A stretch of 64,000 nucleotides of DNA from Actinomadura livida (GCF_014648675.1 NZ_BMRO01000011.1:138239-202238), one strand, 5' to 3'; positions 42,315 through 51,296 are shown, counted from the stretch's first letter. Notes: generated from the letters alone by a model not told the origin. A program made the numbers and translations.

Positions 42315-43661
42315 ATGCGTGGACTCCCACTCCCTGCCTGGGCGTACGTATGCGGCGTGGTCACCCTGGCGGCCGGCCTCATCGCGACGTCGTCCTTCGC
42401 GGAGATCGACTGGGGCACGCTCGCCGTGCTGGCCCTGCTGTTCCTCGTCTGCGACTCGGCGCCCGCGCGGCTGAACCTCGCCCGCGCCAGGGTGTCGCTG
42501 AGCTTCGCCGCGAGCCTGGCCTCGGTGGTCCTGCTCGGTCCGGTCGGCGCCGCGCTGGTCGGCTTCTGCGCCGTGATCACCGGCCAGCGGATCTTCGCGC
42601 CGGTCAAGCGGGTCTTCAACGGCGCGCAGTTCGCGCTCAGCGGCTTCACCGCCGGGACGGTCTTCCAGCTCCTCGGCGGTGACCGCTTCCACCCCGAGCA
42701 GATCCGCTGGGTCGAGAACGTCATCGGGCCGTTCCTCGGCGCGCTGGTCACCTTCGTCCTGGTCAACCTGACGCTGACGGCCGGGGTGCTGCTGCTCAGC
42801 CGGCAGGCCGCCCCGCGCGAGTTGCTGCACGAGAGCGGCCAGCTCGCCGTCGGCTGCCTCGGCTACGGCATGGTCGGCCTGCTGATCGCCGGGCTGTGGC
42901 CGCGGATAGGGCCGTTCGCCGCCGTGCTGGTGCTGCTGCCGCTGCTCATCGCCCGCTGGGCGATGGACCAGGCGTACGTCCAGCAGCAGGCGCACGCCGC
43001 CACGCTCGCCGCGCTCTGCCAGGCGGTCGAGACCAAGGACTTCTACACCCGCGGGCACTCCGAGCGGGTCTCCCGCGGCTCGGTGATGATCGCGCAGGAG
43101 ATCGGGATGCGGCCCGACCGGGTCGAGGCGATCCGGTACGCCGGGATGCTGCACGATGTCGGCAAGCTCGGCGTCCCCACCAAGGTCCTGCAGAAGAACG
43201 GCCCGATGACCGAGGAGGAGTTCGCCGCGATCCAGCTGCACCCGATGCGCGGGCTGGAGATCGTCCGCGAGATCGGGTTCCTGGACGAGGCGCTCGCGGG
43301 CATCATGCACCACCACGAGAAGATGAACGGCCGCGGCTACCCGATGGGCCTGGCCGGCGACGAGATCCCGGAGTTCGCCCGGGTCATCGCGGTCGCCGAC
43401 GCGTTCGACTCGATGACCTCCACCCGCTCCTACCGGGCGGCCCGCAGCGTCGACGAGGCGGTGGCGGAGCTGCGCCGCTGCATGGGCGACCACTTCGACC
43501 CGGTGATCGTTGAGGCGTTCCTGCGGGCGCTCGAGCGCACCCCGTGGGAGCCGCCCGGCCCGGTCGTCCTGCCCGACGACGACGTGGTGGAGACCACCCA
43601 GCAGGACCACGACGACCCGAGCACGCCGCTGCGGGTCGCCGGCGACGAGGTGCGGCGGTGA
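42315..43661 (+). CDS. Membrane-bound HD-GYP phosphodiesterase-like protein
   Basis: 448 residues. The N-terminal 225 residues contain about six membrane helices in a MASE-like sensor. The HD-GYP domain (232-415) has TRGHSERVSR, AGMLHDVGKLGVP (HD), HHHEKMNGRGYPMG (HHExxxGxGYP, complete) and VADAFDSMTSTRSYR. All metal ligands are present, so hydrolysis of cyclic di-GMP or a related signal is plausible. The last 40 residues are an acidic tail. It is followed 10 bases later by a second HD membrane protein. Confidence 0.88.
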   Translation: MRGLPLPAWAYVCGVVTLAAGLIATSSFAEIDWGTLAVLALLFLVCDSAPARLNLARARVSLSFAASLASVVLLGPVGAALVGFCAVITGQRIFAPVKRVFNGAQFALSGFTAGTVFQLLGGDRFHPEQIRWVENVIGPFLGALVTFVLVNLTLTAGVLLLSRQAAPRELLHESGQLAVGCLGYGMVGLLIAGLWPRIGPFAAVLVLLPLLIARWAMDQAYVQQQAHAATLAALCQAVETKDFYTRGHSERVSRGSVMIAQEIGMRPDRVEAIRYAGMLHDVGKLGVPTKVLQKNGPMTEEEFAAIQLHPMRGLEIVREIGFLDEALAGIMHHHEKMNGRGYPMGLAGDEIPEFARVIAVADAFDSMTSTRSYRAARSVDEAVAELRRCMGDHFDPVIVEAFLRALERTPWEPPGPVVLPDDDVVETTQQDHDDPSTPLRVAGDEVRR

Positions 43662-43671
43662 CGGGACGCCC

Positions 43672-44991
43672 ATGAGCAGCCAGAGTGCCCGGGAGAGGGC
43701 CGCGTGGCAGAGCATCGACGCCGGCCAGCTGCTGCTGATCGCGACCGCCGGGCTGTTCGTCGTCGTCGCGGTCACGCAGGTCGCCGCGGTCGGCCTCCGG
43801 CAGCCCGACGTCGCGATCATCTTCGGCGTGCTGATCGCGCTGGGCGAGCTGTTCCGGATGGTGATGCCCGGCAACCGGGAGGTCGCGCCGATCGCCGGCG
43901 CGGGCGCGATCGGCTACGCCCTGCTGGTCGGCGTCGGCCCCGAGGGCGCCCCGCCGGACGCGCCGCTCGGCGTCGTCGCCGCCGAGCACTCGGCGCTCCA
44001 GGTCGTCGCGGTCACCGCGGCCGGGATGCTGGTCGGGTCGCTGCCGCACATCGCGGTGGGCCGCTCCCCGCGTCCGGACGCGATGGCGCGGCGGCTGTTC
44101 ACCGTCGCGGTCATCGCGCTGTGCTTCCGGCCGATGCTGGCGCTCGACGTCGTGTGGCAGCTCCTGCTGGCGGTGATGGGCATCGTCGTGATCGCGTCCT
44201 GCTTCACCGACGTGCTGATCGCCGCGATGATCCGGGCGGAGGCCGTCCGGGCGCGGTTCGGGATCGCGCTGCGGGACGAGATCGAGGCCAAGATGGCGCT
44301 GTGCGCGGCCACCAGCGCCACCGCGATGCTGATCGCGGTCGCCACGACCGCGATGGGCGAGGCCGCGCTGCTGATCTTCACGGTGCCGATCCTGGTGACG
44401 CAGTTCGCGTTCCGCCGGTACGCCGGGACCCGCGCCACGTACCTGCAGACCGTCCGGGCGCTTTCGCGGGTCACCGAGGTCGGCGGCTACGTGGAGCCCG
44501 GCCATTCGCGCCGGGTGTCGCGGCTCGCGATCGCGATGGGGCGCGAGCTCGGCATGTCCGAGGAGGAGCTCCTCGAACTGGAGTACGCGGCGCTGATGCA
44601 CGACATCGGCCAGCTGTCGCTCGGCGACCCGATCCCGGGCGGCGCGACCGTGCTGGCGTCCCCGGCGGAGCAGCGCCGCATCGCCGAGCTCGGCGCCGAG
44701 GTCATCAAGCAGACCGGCGTCCTGGACCGGGTCGCGCACATCGTGCAGCTGTCCTCGCACCCCTACCGGGCGGGGGGCGACCCGGGCGGCGCGGCCCCGC
44801 CGGTCTCGCCGCCGCTCGCGGGCCGCATCATCAAGGTCGCCAACGCCTACGACGACCTGGTGGGCGAGTCCTCCGACCGGGACAGGGGCGCGGCCGTGCT
44901 GGAGCGGCTGAGGCACGACTCCGCCGCCGAGTACGACCCGACCGTCGTGGAGGCGCTCAGCCGGGTCGTGGACCGCCGCCCCCGCCCGTGA
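43672..44991 (+). CDS. Membrane-bound HD-domain protein with degenerate GYP motif
   Basis: 439 residues. About seven membrane helices occupy residues 18-255, including LLLIATAGLFVVVAVTQVAA. The HD domain (265-430) has EPGHSRRVSRLAIAMGREL, YAALMHDIGQLSLGDP and IIKVANAYDDLVGES. The HHExxxGxGYP region reads LSSHPYRAGGDPGG, so the GYP motif is lost. It may have different specificity or be a pseudo-enzyme working with the intact paralogue just upstream. Both are one operon. The last 145 bases overlap the convergent CopD-CtaG gene. Confidence 0.85.
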   Translation: MSSQSARERAAWQSIDAGQLLLIATAGLFVVVAVTQVAAVGLRQPDVAIIFGVLIALGELFRMVMPGNREVAPIAGAGAIGYALLVGVGPEGAPPDAPLGVVAAEHSALQVVAVTAAGMLVGSLPHIAVGRSPRPDAMARRLFTVAVIALCFRPMLALDVVWQLLLAVMGIVVIASCFTDVLIAAMIRAEAVRARFGIALRDEIEAKMALCAATSATAMLIAVATTAMGEAALLIFTVPILVTQFAFRRYAGTRATYLQTVRALSRVTEVGGYVEPGHSRRVSRLAIAMGRELGMSEEELLELEYAALMHDIGQLSLGDPIPGGATVLASPAEQRRIAELGAEVIKQTGVLDRVAHIVQLSSHPYRAGGDPGGAAPPVSPPLAGRIIKVANAYDDLVGESSDRDRGAAVLERLRHDSAAEYDPTVVEALSRVVDRRPRP

Positions 44992-46769
44992 CGCGCCTGC
45001 GCCGCCGCGACGGCGGCGGTGAGTACGGCGGTGACCGTCCACAGCAGCAGCGCGCCGAGCCGCTGGTCGTCCAGCGGTGACGCGCCCCAGCCGCGGCCCA
45101 GCTCCTCGAACCAGCTGCCGCGGACGGTGCCGTCCCGCATCAGGGCGACCCCGGCGAGGACGTGCAGCGGCAGGACGGCGAACGGGAGCGGCGTCCCGGC
45201 CGTCCCGCGGAAGTACGCCAGCCCGATGACCAGGAAGGCGAGCATCGCGAGCGTGTGCAGCGCGTGGTTGCTGAGCGAAGGCGGGAACAGCGGCGACACG
45301 GAGAAGCCGTAGAGGCTGAGCAGGAACAGCACGGTCGCGACGATCGGATGGCAGAGCAGCCGCATCCCGCGGCAGCCGCCCGCGGCGGCGACGAGCCGCG
45401 CGTTCTCGTCCCGCATGGCCCGCACCGCCAGCCGCAGCGGAGCGCCGTAGAGGAGCAGCAGCGGTGCGACCACCCCGATGAGGATGTGCTGGACGGCGTG
45501 CGCGCTGAACAGGACCATGCTGTACCGGGAGATCCCGCTGCCGGTGGCGAGGAACGCGGCGAGGAGCCCCGCGTACCAGGCGGCGGCGCGGTACCAGGGC
45601 CAGTCCCGCACGCGGCGCAGCCCGACCCCGTACAGGACGGCCCCGGTGACGATCAGTGCGAAGAACAGCGGGTCGAGCCACCAGTCCAGCAGATAGGGGC
45701 CGGGCCCCGCCGGGCCCGGCATCGGGTAGCCGAGGCGGAGCGCGGTGAGGTCGAGCGTGTCGGGGGCGTTCTCCGGCGGGGGAGTGCGGGACAGCCCGGT
45801 GGCGAGCGCCATCGTCGCCGCCATGGCGAGGACCTCGGCCGTCCCGAGCCGCAGGAAGGGCCGCGCGCCCGTCCCGTCCCGCAGGGCGGGGATGGTGGCG
45901 CGCCGGTGCCACCAGCCGAGCACGCCGAGGACGCCGAGCGCCGCGATCTTGGCGACGACCACCCACCCGTACCGCGAGCCGAGGTTGACGCCGCCGAGGC
46001 GCACCCAGGCGTTGACGGCGCCGCTGGCTCCGACGACGGCGAACGACACCAGCGCCAGCGTGCTGTAGCGCCCGACGATCGCGGGCAGCTCGCCGCGGAG
46101 CGCGGGCCCGATGGTGATCAGGGCGACGAGCCCGCCGATCCAGAGCGCGGCGCCGAGCACGTGCGCGGCCAGGCTGTAGACGGCGAGCGCGTGGTAGGAG
46201 GCGTTCGCCGCGTGCCCGGTGAACAGCGGCGGGAGCAGCGCGGCGAGCGCGCCCGCCAGCAGGTACCCGGCGCCGCCCTCGGCGCGGGGGACGCTAGCCG
46301 CCACCGACAGCGCGACCGCGGCGGCGAGCACGAGCAGCAGCGCCCGCCCCTGGGGCAGCTCGATGAGCAGCGTCCGCATCATGTTCCCGGTGAGGCCGCC
46401 GATGCCGGTGCCGAACAGGTCCAGTGCGGTGAAGACGATCAGCGCCAGCGTGCACAGCGCCCAGACGAGCGCCGTCAGCGACACGGCCCGCAGGCAGCGG
46501 CGGCCGACGGGCGACGGCGGCCGGGCGAACACGGCCGCGACGAGCAGCCACCCGACCGTGAGGACGCCGGCGGCGTTGCCGCCGAGCTTGGCGACCGTCA
46601 GCCCGGTCTTCGTCAGCGCCCCGGTCTGCGACAGTCCGGGCGCGGCGGTCTCGCTGAGCGCCCCGCCCAGCCGCACGACCAGCGCCAGGACGACCAGCGA
46701 GAGCGCGACGGCACCGATGGCGAGCATCGGCCGGTCGGTCGGGGCGGCCTCGGCCTCCTGTGCAGCCAC
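44847..46769 (-). CDS. CopD - cytochrome oxidase assembly (CtaG-type) fusion membrane protein
   Basis: 640 residues, about 15 membrane helices. The first half is a CopD copper-import domain, with FTGHAANASYHALAVYSLAA and HVLGAALWIGGLVAL carrying the conserved His residues. The second half is Caa3_CtaG-like: WYRAAAWYAGLLAAF, YSMVLFSAHAVQHILIG and SLSNHALHTLAMLAF. Fusions of this kind are usual in actinobacteria and link copper entry to cytochrome oxidase assembly. The last 48 residues (STTRLSASTT and so on) are antisense to the HD gene and unlike the rest, so the functional C-terminus probably ends earlier. Confidence 0.9.
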   Translation of the reverse strand: MAAQEAEAAPTDRPMLAIGAVALSLVVLALVVRLGGALSETAAPGLSQTGALTKTGLTVAKLGGNAAGVLTVGWLLVAAVFARPPSPVGRRCLRAVSLTALVWALCTLALIVFTALDLFGTGIGGLTGNMMRTLLIELPQGRALLLVLAAAVALSVAASVPRAEGGAGYLLAGALAALLPPLFTGHAANASYHALAVYSLAAHVLGAALWIGGLVALITIGPALRGELPAIVGRYSTLALVSFAVVGASGAVNAWVRLGGVNLGSRYGWVVVAKIAALGVLGVLGWWHRRATIPALRDGTGARPFLRLGTAEVLAMAATMALATGLSRTPPPENAPDTLDLTALRLGYPMPGPAGPGPYLLDWWLDPLFFALIVTGAVLYGVGLRRVRDWPWYRAAAWYAGLLAAFLATGSGISRYSMVLFSAHAVQHILIGVVAPLLLLYGAPLRLAVRAMRDENARLVAAAGGCRGMRLLCHPIVATVLFLLSLYGFSVSPLFPPSLSNHALHTLAMLAFLVIGLAYFRGTAGTPLPFAVLPLHVLAGVALMRDGTVRGSWFEELGRGWGASPLDDQRLGALLLWTVTAVLTAAVAAAQARHGRGRRSTTRLSASTTVGSYSAAESCLSRSSTAAPLSRSEDSPTRSS

Positions 46770-46884
46770 ACCACCCCGTACGCGGCCACCAGCCCAAACG
46801 GTTCAACACCCATACCGGATGCACCCAGACCAGCCACTACAGCGACCCCGCGACGACCCTGACGCCTGCGATCGCGTCCGAAGG

Positions 46885-46911
46885 CAGGTTTCGAGCGAAG
46901 CAAGAAACCTG
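46885..46911. terminator. Inverted repeat between copD-ctaG and the conservon P450
   Basis: CAGGTTTC (46885-46892) and GAAACCTG (46904-46911) flank 11 bases in the 230-base gap. It lies after the P450 stop (minus strand), which fits a terminator of the conservon operon. The rest of the gap is GC-rich with short GCGAGC/GCGATC repeats. Confidence 0.45.
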
Positions 46912-46999
46912 ATCGCGCAGCGAGCCCCTGGGCGAGCCGGAGCGATGCAGCGATCGCGCGCAATGCCCGCCGAAGGGAGGGCCCCCAGGGCCCGAGCGC

Positions 47000-48229
47000 C
47001 TAGGGCACTGCGAAACAAACAGGCAGGGTAGTCAGGGCGCGGTGGAAGGGGCCGGGGCGCCATTCCAGGTCGGCGGCCGGGACGGCCAGGTCCAGTTCGG
47101 GGAGGCGGTCCAGGAGGGTTTCCATGGCCACCGACGCGATGAGCCGGGCGTGGCTCTTGGCGGGGCAGGTGTGGGGGCCGCCGGAGAACGACAGGTGCGC
47201 GCGGTTGCCCTTCCGGTCGCCGACCCGCCGGGACGGGTCGGTGTTCGCGGCCGCGTAGCTGATGAGGACGGGCTGGTGGGCGGGCAGCCGGTACCCGCGG
47301 AAGTCGATGTCCTGGCGGGGGAACGTCGTCCCGTAGCTGGCCATCGGCGGGTCGGTCCACAGGATCTCGTCGAGGGCGTCCTCGACGGGGAGGCTGCCGC
47401 CGGCGAGGTCGCCGCCGAACCGGTCGTCCGACAGCAGGAGCAGGATGCCGTTGGCGATGAGGTTCTGCTCCGGCTCGGTTCCGGCGCCGACCAGCAGCGT
47501 GAGCTGGTGCGCCATCTCGAAGTCGTCCAGCGCGGCGGGGTGGCGCATCATCCAGGACGTGACGTCCGCGCCGGGCTGCTCGCGCTTGTGCGCGACGAGT
47601 TCGAGGGTGGCCTCCGCGAGCAGCGCGTTGCCCTCTTCCGCGCCGACGGTGTCGAAGATGGCGCTCATGCCGCGGACGAGCTTGTCGCCGATGGCGTGGG
47701 GGCAGCCGAACATCTCGTTGAACACCAGCAGCGGGAGCGTGCGGGCGTACTGGATGAGGTCGGCCTTGCCGTCGGCAGCGAACCGGTCGATGAGGGTGTT
47801 CGCGGCGTCCGCGACGTGCTCGCGCAGGGCCGCGGGGTCGACGCGCTCCAGGCTGTCGACGATCACCGACCGGAGCCGGGCGTGGACGGCGCCGTTGGTG
47901 AACAGCGCGTTGGGCCGCGTCATCATCATCGGCAGCACCGGGCACTCCGGCCCGACCTCCTCCTCCCACACCTCGCTGCAGCGGGGGAACCGGTCGGGGT
48001 CGCGCATGATCTCCAGCGCCGCGTCGTACCCGAGGACGAGCGTCGCCGGGACGCCCGGCGCGATCTCGACGGGCGCGAAGTCGCCGTGCGCGCGCATCCG
48101 CGCGTAGAGGGCCTGCGGGTCCCGCGCGAACTCCGGCCCGTACATCGGGAAGCGCTCCGGGCCGGCGGGCGCCTCGGTCGCGGGCCCGTCGCCAGTGGTG
48201 GGCTCGCCGTAGCGGGGCTGGTCGGTCAC
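47000..48229 (-). CDS. Cytochrome P450 of the conservon (CvnE type)
   Basis: 409 residues. The heme loop is FSGGPHTCPAKSHA (Cys near residue 357). The ExxR-equivalent and I-helix are divergent: LTLLVGAGTEPEQNLIANG takes the place of the usual AGxxTT, as in P450s attached to conservons. The GTG start overlaps the CvnD stop as GTGA. In Streptomyces, conservon P450s accompany the CvnA-D complex and their substrates are mostly unknown. It is the last gene of the operon. Confidence 0.9.
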   Translation of the reverse strand: MTDQPRYGEPTTGDGPATEAPAGPERFPMYGPEFARDPQALYARMRAHGDFAPVEIAPGVPATLVLGYDAALEIMRDPDRFPRCSEVWEEEVGPECPVLPMMMTRPNALFTNGAVHARLRSVIVDSLERVDPAALREHVADAANTLIDRFAADGKADLIQYARTLPLLVFNEMFGCPHAIGDKLVRGMSAIFDTVGAEEGNALLAEATLELVAHKREQPGADVTSWMMRHPAALDDFEMAHQLTLLVGAGTEPEQNLIANGILLLLSDDRFGGDLAGGSLPVEDALDEILWTDPPMASYGTTFPRQDIDFRGYRLPAHQPVLISYAAANTDPSRRVGDRKGNRAHLSFSGGPHTCPAKSHARLIASVAMETLLDRLPELDLAVPAADLEWRPGPFHRALTTLPVCFAVP

Positions 48230-48822
48230 GGCGTCTCCGGGTCGAGGGTGAGGAGGTGGTCGACGAGCGAGATCAGCGCCTGGGTGGACGACCGCCGGTC
48301 GCGGGCGTCGCAGGACACCAGCGGCGTGCCGGGCGCGAGGTCGAGGGCCTCGCGGACCTCGGCGTCCGGGAAGCGCGGCGACGCGTCGAAGTGGTTGACC
48401 GCCACCGCGTACGGCAGGCCCTGCCGCTCCACCAGGTCCATGATCTCGAACGACTGCTTGAGGCGCGCGGTGTCGACGAGGACCAGCGCGCCGAGGGCGC
48501 CGCGCGCCAGGTCGTCCCAGAGCCGGGTGAAGCGCTGCTGCCCGGGGGCGCCGAACAGGTAGAGGACGAGGGAGTCGCTCAGCGTGAGGCGGCCGAAGTC
48601 CATGGCGACCGTGGTGGTCGTCTTGTCCTCGATGCCGGCGAGGTCGTCGACCAGCGCGCCCGCCTGCGTCATCCGCTCCTCGGTGCGCAGCGGGCGGATC
48701 TCCGAGAGCGTCCCGACGAAGGTGGTCTTGCCGACCGCGAAGTGCCCGACGACGAGGATTTTGAGGGCGGTCCGCACGGTCTCGCGCAGGTAGGGCGTGT
48801 CAGAGGCGAGCGCGGAGTCCAT
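48226..48822 (-). CDS. cvnD: Conservon GTPase-like ATP/GTP-binding protein (CvnD)
   Basis: 198 residues, MglA/Ras-like. P-loop VVGHFAVGKTTFVGTLSEI (near 25), switch region with EDKTTTTVAMDFGRLTL, FGAPGQQRFTRLWDDLARGA (DxxGQ-type), and the base-specificity loop VNHFD in place of NKxD. All are typical of CvnD. AGGAGGT lies ahead of the ATG. Its start overlaps the DUF742 gene end by 23 bases. CvnD acts with a membrane kinase-like CvnA, a roadblock protein CvnB and a DUF742 protein CvnC as a prokaryotic G-protein-like complex. Confidence 0.92.
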   Translation of the reverse strand: MDSALASDTPYLRETVRTALKILVVGHFAVGKTTFVGTLSEIRPLRTEERMTQAGALVDDLAGIEDKTTTTVAMDFGRLTLSDSLVLYLFGAPGQQRFTRLWDDLARGALGALVLVDTARLKQSFEIMDLVERQGLPYAVAVNHFDASPRFPDAEVREALDLAPGTPLVSCDARDRRSSTQALISLVDHLLTLDPETP

Positions 48823-49204
48823 CGAGCACCTCCTGTAGGAGCCGGACCCTGGACTGCCGGCCGTCCGCCGAGCCGGCCCTGGTGGTGAGGTGCCCGTCGT
48901 CGACGAGGTCGGACAGCAGGACCTTGGTGACCCCGACGGGCAGGCCGAGGTGCCCGGCGATCTCGACGACCGACAGCGCGCCGCCGCGGCACAGCTCGAT
49001 GATGCGGAGCTTCTCCGGGGACAGCCCGGCTGTCGAAAGCGGTTGCCGGGGGGTCTGGGGGGTCGTCCCCCCAGCATGACGGGGCAGGTCGCCGTTGAAG
49101 ATGACCAGGGTGACGAGGTCGAAGACGTTGCGGGTCGGGTGGGCGCGGCCGCCGGTGACGACGTGCGGCCGGACCAGCGCCCGCTCGTTCCTGCGGCGGG
49201 TCAT
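48800..49204 (-). CDS. cvnC: Conservon DUF742 protein (CvnC)
   Basis: 134 residues, with a winged-helix-like DUF742 fold: ALVRPHVVTGGRAHPTRN, DLVTLVIFN, KLRIIELCRGGALSVVEIAG and LGLPVGVTKVLLSDLVDDG. Starts with ATG 49204 overlapping the roadblock gene stop as ATGA. Between LVTLVIFNGDLP and LSTAGLSPEKLRI lies a Gly/Thr/Pro insert, HAGGTTPQTPRQP, encoded by a G-run palindrome (49046-49074). DUF742 homologues have only a short linker there, so this is another in-frame insertion. Confidence 0.9.
   Translation of the reverse strand: MTRRRNERALVRPHVVTGGRAHPTRNVFDLVTLVIFNGDLPRHAGGTTPQTPRQPLSTAGLSPEKLRIIELCRGGALSVVEIAGHLGLPVGVTKVLLSDLVDDGHLTTRAGSADGRQSRVRLLQEVLDGLRARL
49046..49074 (-). repeat. Dispersed G-run palindrome inside cvnC
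   Basis: On the minus strand the element reads CT-GGGGGG-ACGA-CCCCCC-AGA-CCCCCC-GG, close to the tRNA-flank copies at 5236 and 12784. It is in frame within the DUF742 gene. Confidence 0.65.
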
Positions 49205-49635
49205 GCGGGACGGCCCGCGCCCGGTCGCGGCGGGCTGGTCATCTCCTTGCCCAGCCGCTGCACGAGTTCCTGCAGCCGGAACGACACGGTCTCCATGTCC
49301 ACGTGCTGCGTCGCCGACACCGCCAGGTACGCGCCGGGCCCGGCGGCGACGAGGAACACGTACCCGTCGTCGAACTCGTTGACCGTCTGCCGCCAGGTGG
49401 TGTCCGGGGCGCCGCAGAACTCGGCGGTGCTGCGGGCGAGCGACTGCAGGCCCGACATGCCCGCGGCCTGCCGCTCGGCGTCGTCCCGGCTGATCCGCTC
49501 GGAGTGGGCCATGAGCAGCCCGTCGGCCGACAGCAGGATCGCGTAGCGCGTCTCCGGCATGCGCAGCGCGTCGTCCAGCATCCAGCCGAGCCGGTTCGTC
49601 CCGTCGTCCATCGCGCCGTTCCACCCCTCGTTCAT
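49201..49635 (-). CDS. cvnB: Conservon roadblock/LC7 protein (CvnB)
   Basis: 144 residues with a roadblock/LC7 fold: LGWMLDDALRMPETRYAILL, SADGLLMAHSERISRDDAER, QAAGMSGLQSLARSTAEF and GYVFLVAAGPGAYLAVSA. Such proteins act as GTPase partners of MglA/CvnD. The ATG at 49635 overlaps the CvnA stop by ATGA, and its own stop overlaps cvnC, so the four genes are tightly coupled. The C-terminus is Pro/Gly-rich and probably disordered. Confidence 0.93.
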   Translation of the reverse strand: MNEGWNGAMDDGTNRLGWMLDDALRMPETRYAILLSADGLLMAHSERISRDDAERQAAGMSGLQSLARSTAEFCGAPDTTWRQTVNEFDDGYVFLVAAGPGAYLAVSATQHVDMETVSFRLQELVQRLGKEMTSPPRPGAGRPA

Positions 49636-50969
49636 GGCCGCAGGTCCTTGCTCTCGATGGCGGGCCCCTCGGCCTCCGCGTCCCCGGACGGGGCGGCGGC
49701 GCGGCCGGACCGCGTCCCGCGCTGCCAGGCGCCGAGGCCCGCCGCGGTCTCCCGGGCCGGTCTGGCCGCGGGCCACTCCCCGGTGTCCGCCGTGCCGGGC
49801 CCCTCGTTCGTGCCGGGCCGCTCGTCCGTGCCGCCGGGCCGTTCGGCGACCGCGACGCGGCTCCGCTTGGGCAGGCCGCCCGCCGTGGACGGGCCGTCCT
49901 CCGGCCCGGCGCCGCTCTCCGCCGCCGGGCGGGGCGCGGGCACGGCCTCCGGCGGGCGCTCGTCCGGGATCTCGGTGATCAGCGCGCTCGGGACGAACAC
50001 CACGGCCCGCACACCGCCGTAGGGCGAGCGCGAGTCGACCGACACCCGGAACCCGTAGCGGGCGGCGAGCACCCCCGCCACCGCGAACCCGACCTGCGGG
50101 GGGTCGCCGAGCCGGTGGATGTCCACCGTCGCCTCGCCCGACAGCAGGTCGGACGCGCGCTGGAGTTCGTCGGCGTCCATCGCGACCCCGGCGTCGTCGA
50201 TCGTGATGGCGACGCCGTTGTGCGTGGAGCGGAAGTTGACCTCGACGGAGGTGTCGGGCCGCGAGTGCCGCGCGGCGTTGTCGAGCAGCTCGGCCAGCGT
50301 CAGCACGACCGGCTCCACGGCCCGGCTCGTCACCGCGCTGTTCACCGTCCCCTCCAGGTTGACCCGGAGGTAGTCGCGGATGCGGGACGTCGCGCCGCGC
50401 ACCACGTCGGTCATGGAGGACGCCGACCGCTGCTGCCCCGGCCACGACCCGCACAGCACGGCGGTGGCCTGGGCGCGCCGTCCGAGCTGGGCGTTCATGT
50501 GGTCGACGCGGAGCAGGCCCTCCAGCACGTCCGGGTCGTCGTGGCGCTCCTGCATGGTCGAGATGGCGAGCTGCTGCTCGTTCGCGAGGCTCTGCACGGC
50601 GCGCATCATCGCCCGCAGCGTCGACTTCGCGGACCGGTCCGCGCGTTCCTTCACGCGCGCCGCGGACCCGGCGAACAGGTCCGTCACGGTCTGCAGCGAC
50701 CGCGCGAACTCGGGCGCCTCGCGTTCCAGGTCGTGCAGCGGGCGCGCGACCCGCACGCCCGGGTTGCTCAGCGACTCCATGAGCTCGGGCAGCCGGACGT
50801 CGGCCAGGTGCCGCAGCTCCTTCTCCCGCAGCTCCAGGCCGCGCTCCAGCGCGGCGGTCCGCTCGCGCAGCGCGGCGGTCGCCCGCCGCTGGCGCAGCAG
50901 CAGGACCGCGGCGGCGATGCCGGCGCCCGCCACGAGGACGAACGCGGTCGCCAGGAGGAATTGCTCCAT
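49632..50969 (-). CDS. cvnA: Conservon sensor kinase-like membrane protein (CvnA)
   Basis: 445 residues from ATG 50969 (GAGGA five bases upstream). One N-terminal helix (LLATAFVLVAGAGIAAAVLLL) is followed by a coiled linker. An ATPase region has LTLAELLDNAARHS (N box), ITIDDAGVAMDADEL and LGDPPQVGFAVAGVLAARYG. The conserved phospho-acceptor His region is replaced by TMQERHDDPDVLEGLLRVDHMNAQL, as in nitrate/conservon-type kinases. The C-terminal 110 residues are Pro/Gly/Glu-rich and disordered. It is the first gene of the operon. Confidence 0.92.
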   Translation of the reverse strand: MEQFLLATAFVLVAGAGIAAAVLLLRQRRATAALRERTAALERGLELREKELRHLADVRLPELMESLSNPGVRVARPLHDLEREAPEFARSLQTVTDLFAGSAARVKERADRSAKSTLRAMMRAVQSLANEQQLAISTMQERHDDPDVLEGLLRVDHMNAQLGRRAQATAVLCGSWPGQQRSASSMTDVVRGATSRIRDYLRVNLEGTVNSAVTSRAVEPVVLTLAELLDNAARHSRPDTSVEVNFRSTHNGVAITIDDAGVAMDADELQRASDLLSGEATVDIHRLGDPPQVGFAVAGVLAARYGFRVSVDSRSPYGGVRAVVFVPSALITEIPDERPPEAVPAPRPAAESGAGPEDGPSTAGGLPKRSRVAVAERPGGTDERPGTNEGPGTADTGEWPAARPARETAAGLGAWQRGTRSGRAAAPSGDAEAEGPAIESKDLRP

Positions 50970-51296
50970 CAGATCCTCGGTGCACACGATTCGGGCGAGG
51001 CGGGCCGGAGCGGACCGCCTCTTGGCCGGGTGGGGTGGGTGCCGGACGGCGCGGAAATACGCCGCGGTCCGGGCACCGTAGGACGATCGCGCACGGCCGC
51101 GCTTGTGCTCACGCGCAGAGATCTTGCCGCGGGGCGCATCGCACGATCACGCGCCGTCTGAATCGCGTCACTTTCCGCTGGATTCGCCTGAATCGTCGGC
51201 GGGGTGCGTACTACGCTGCCAGGCGGCGGTCAGGGCGGTGATCAGCGGGTGCCGGGCGGTCGCCGGCGCGCGGAGCGAGCGGCGGAAGGGCCTGCG
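50970..51296. other. Intergenic region between cvnA and the AraC gene
   Basis: A 327-base divergent spacer containing the promoters for both. It includes AT-richer patches near 51165-51190 and 51205. I see no tRNA, repeat or clear palindrome. Confidence 0.4.

Noticed and set aside
5236..49074. G6/C6 palindromes as a CRISPR-like or phage feature
   Set aside because: Copies are far apart, in both orientations and not separated by spacers; no cas genes are present.
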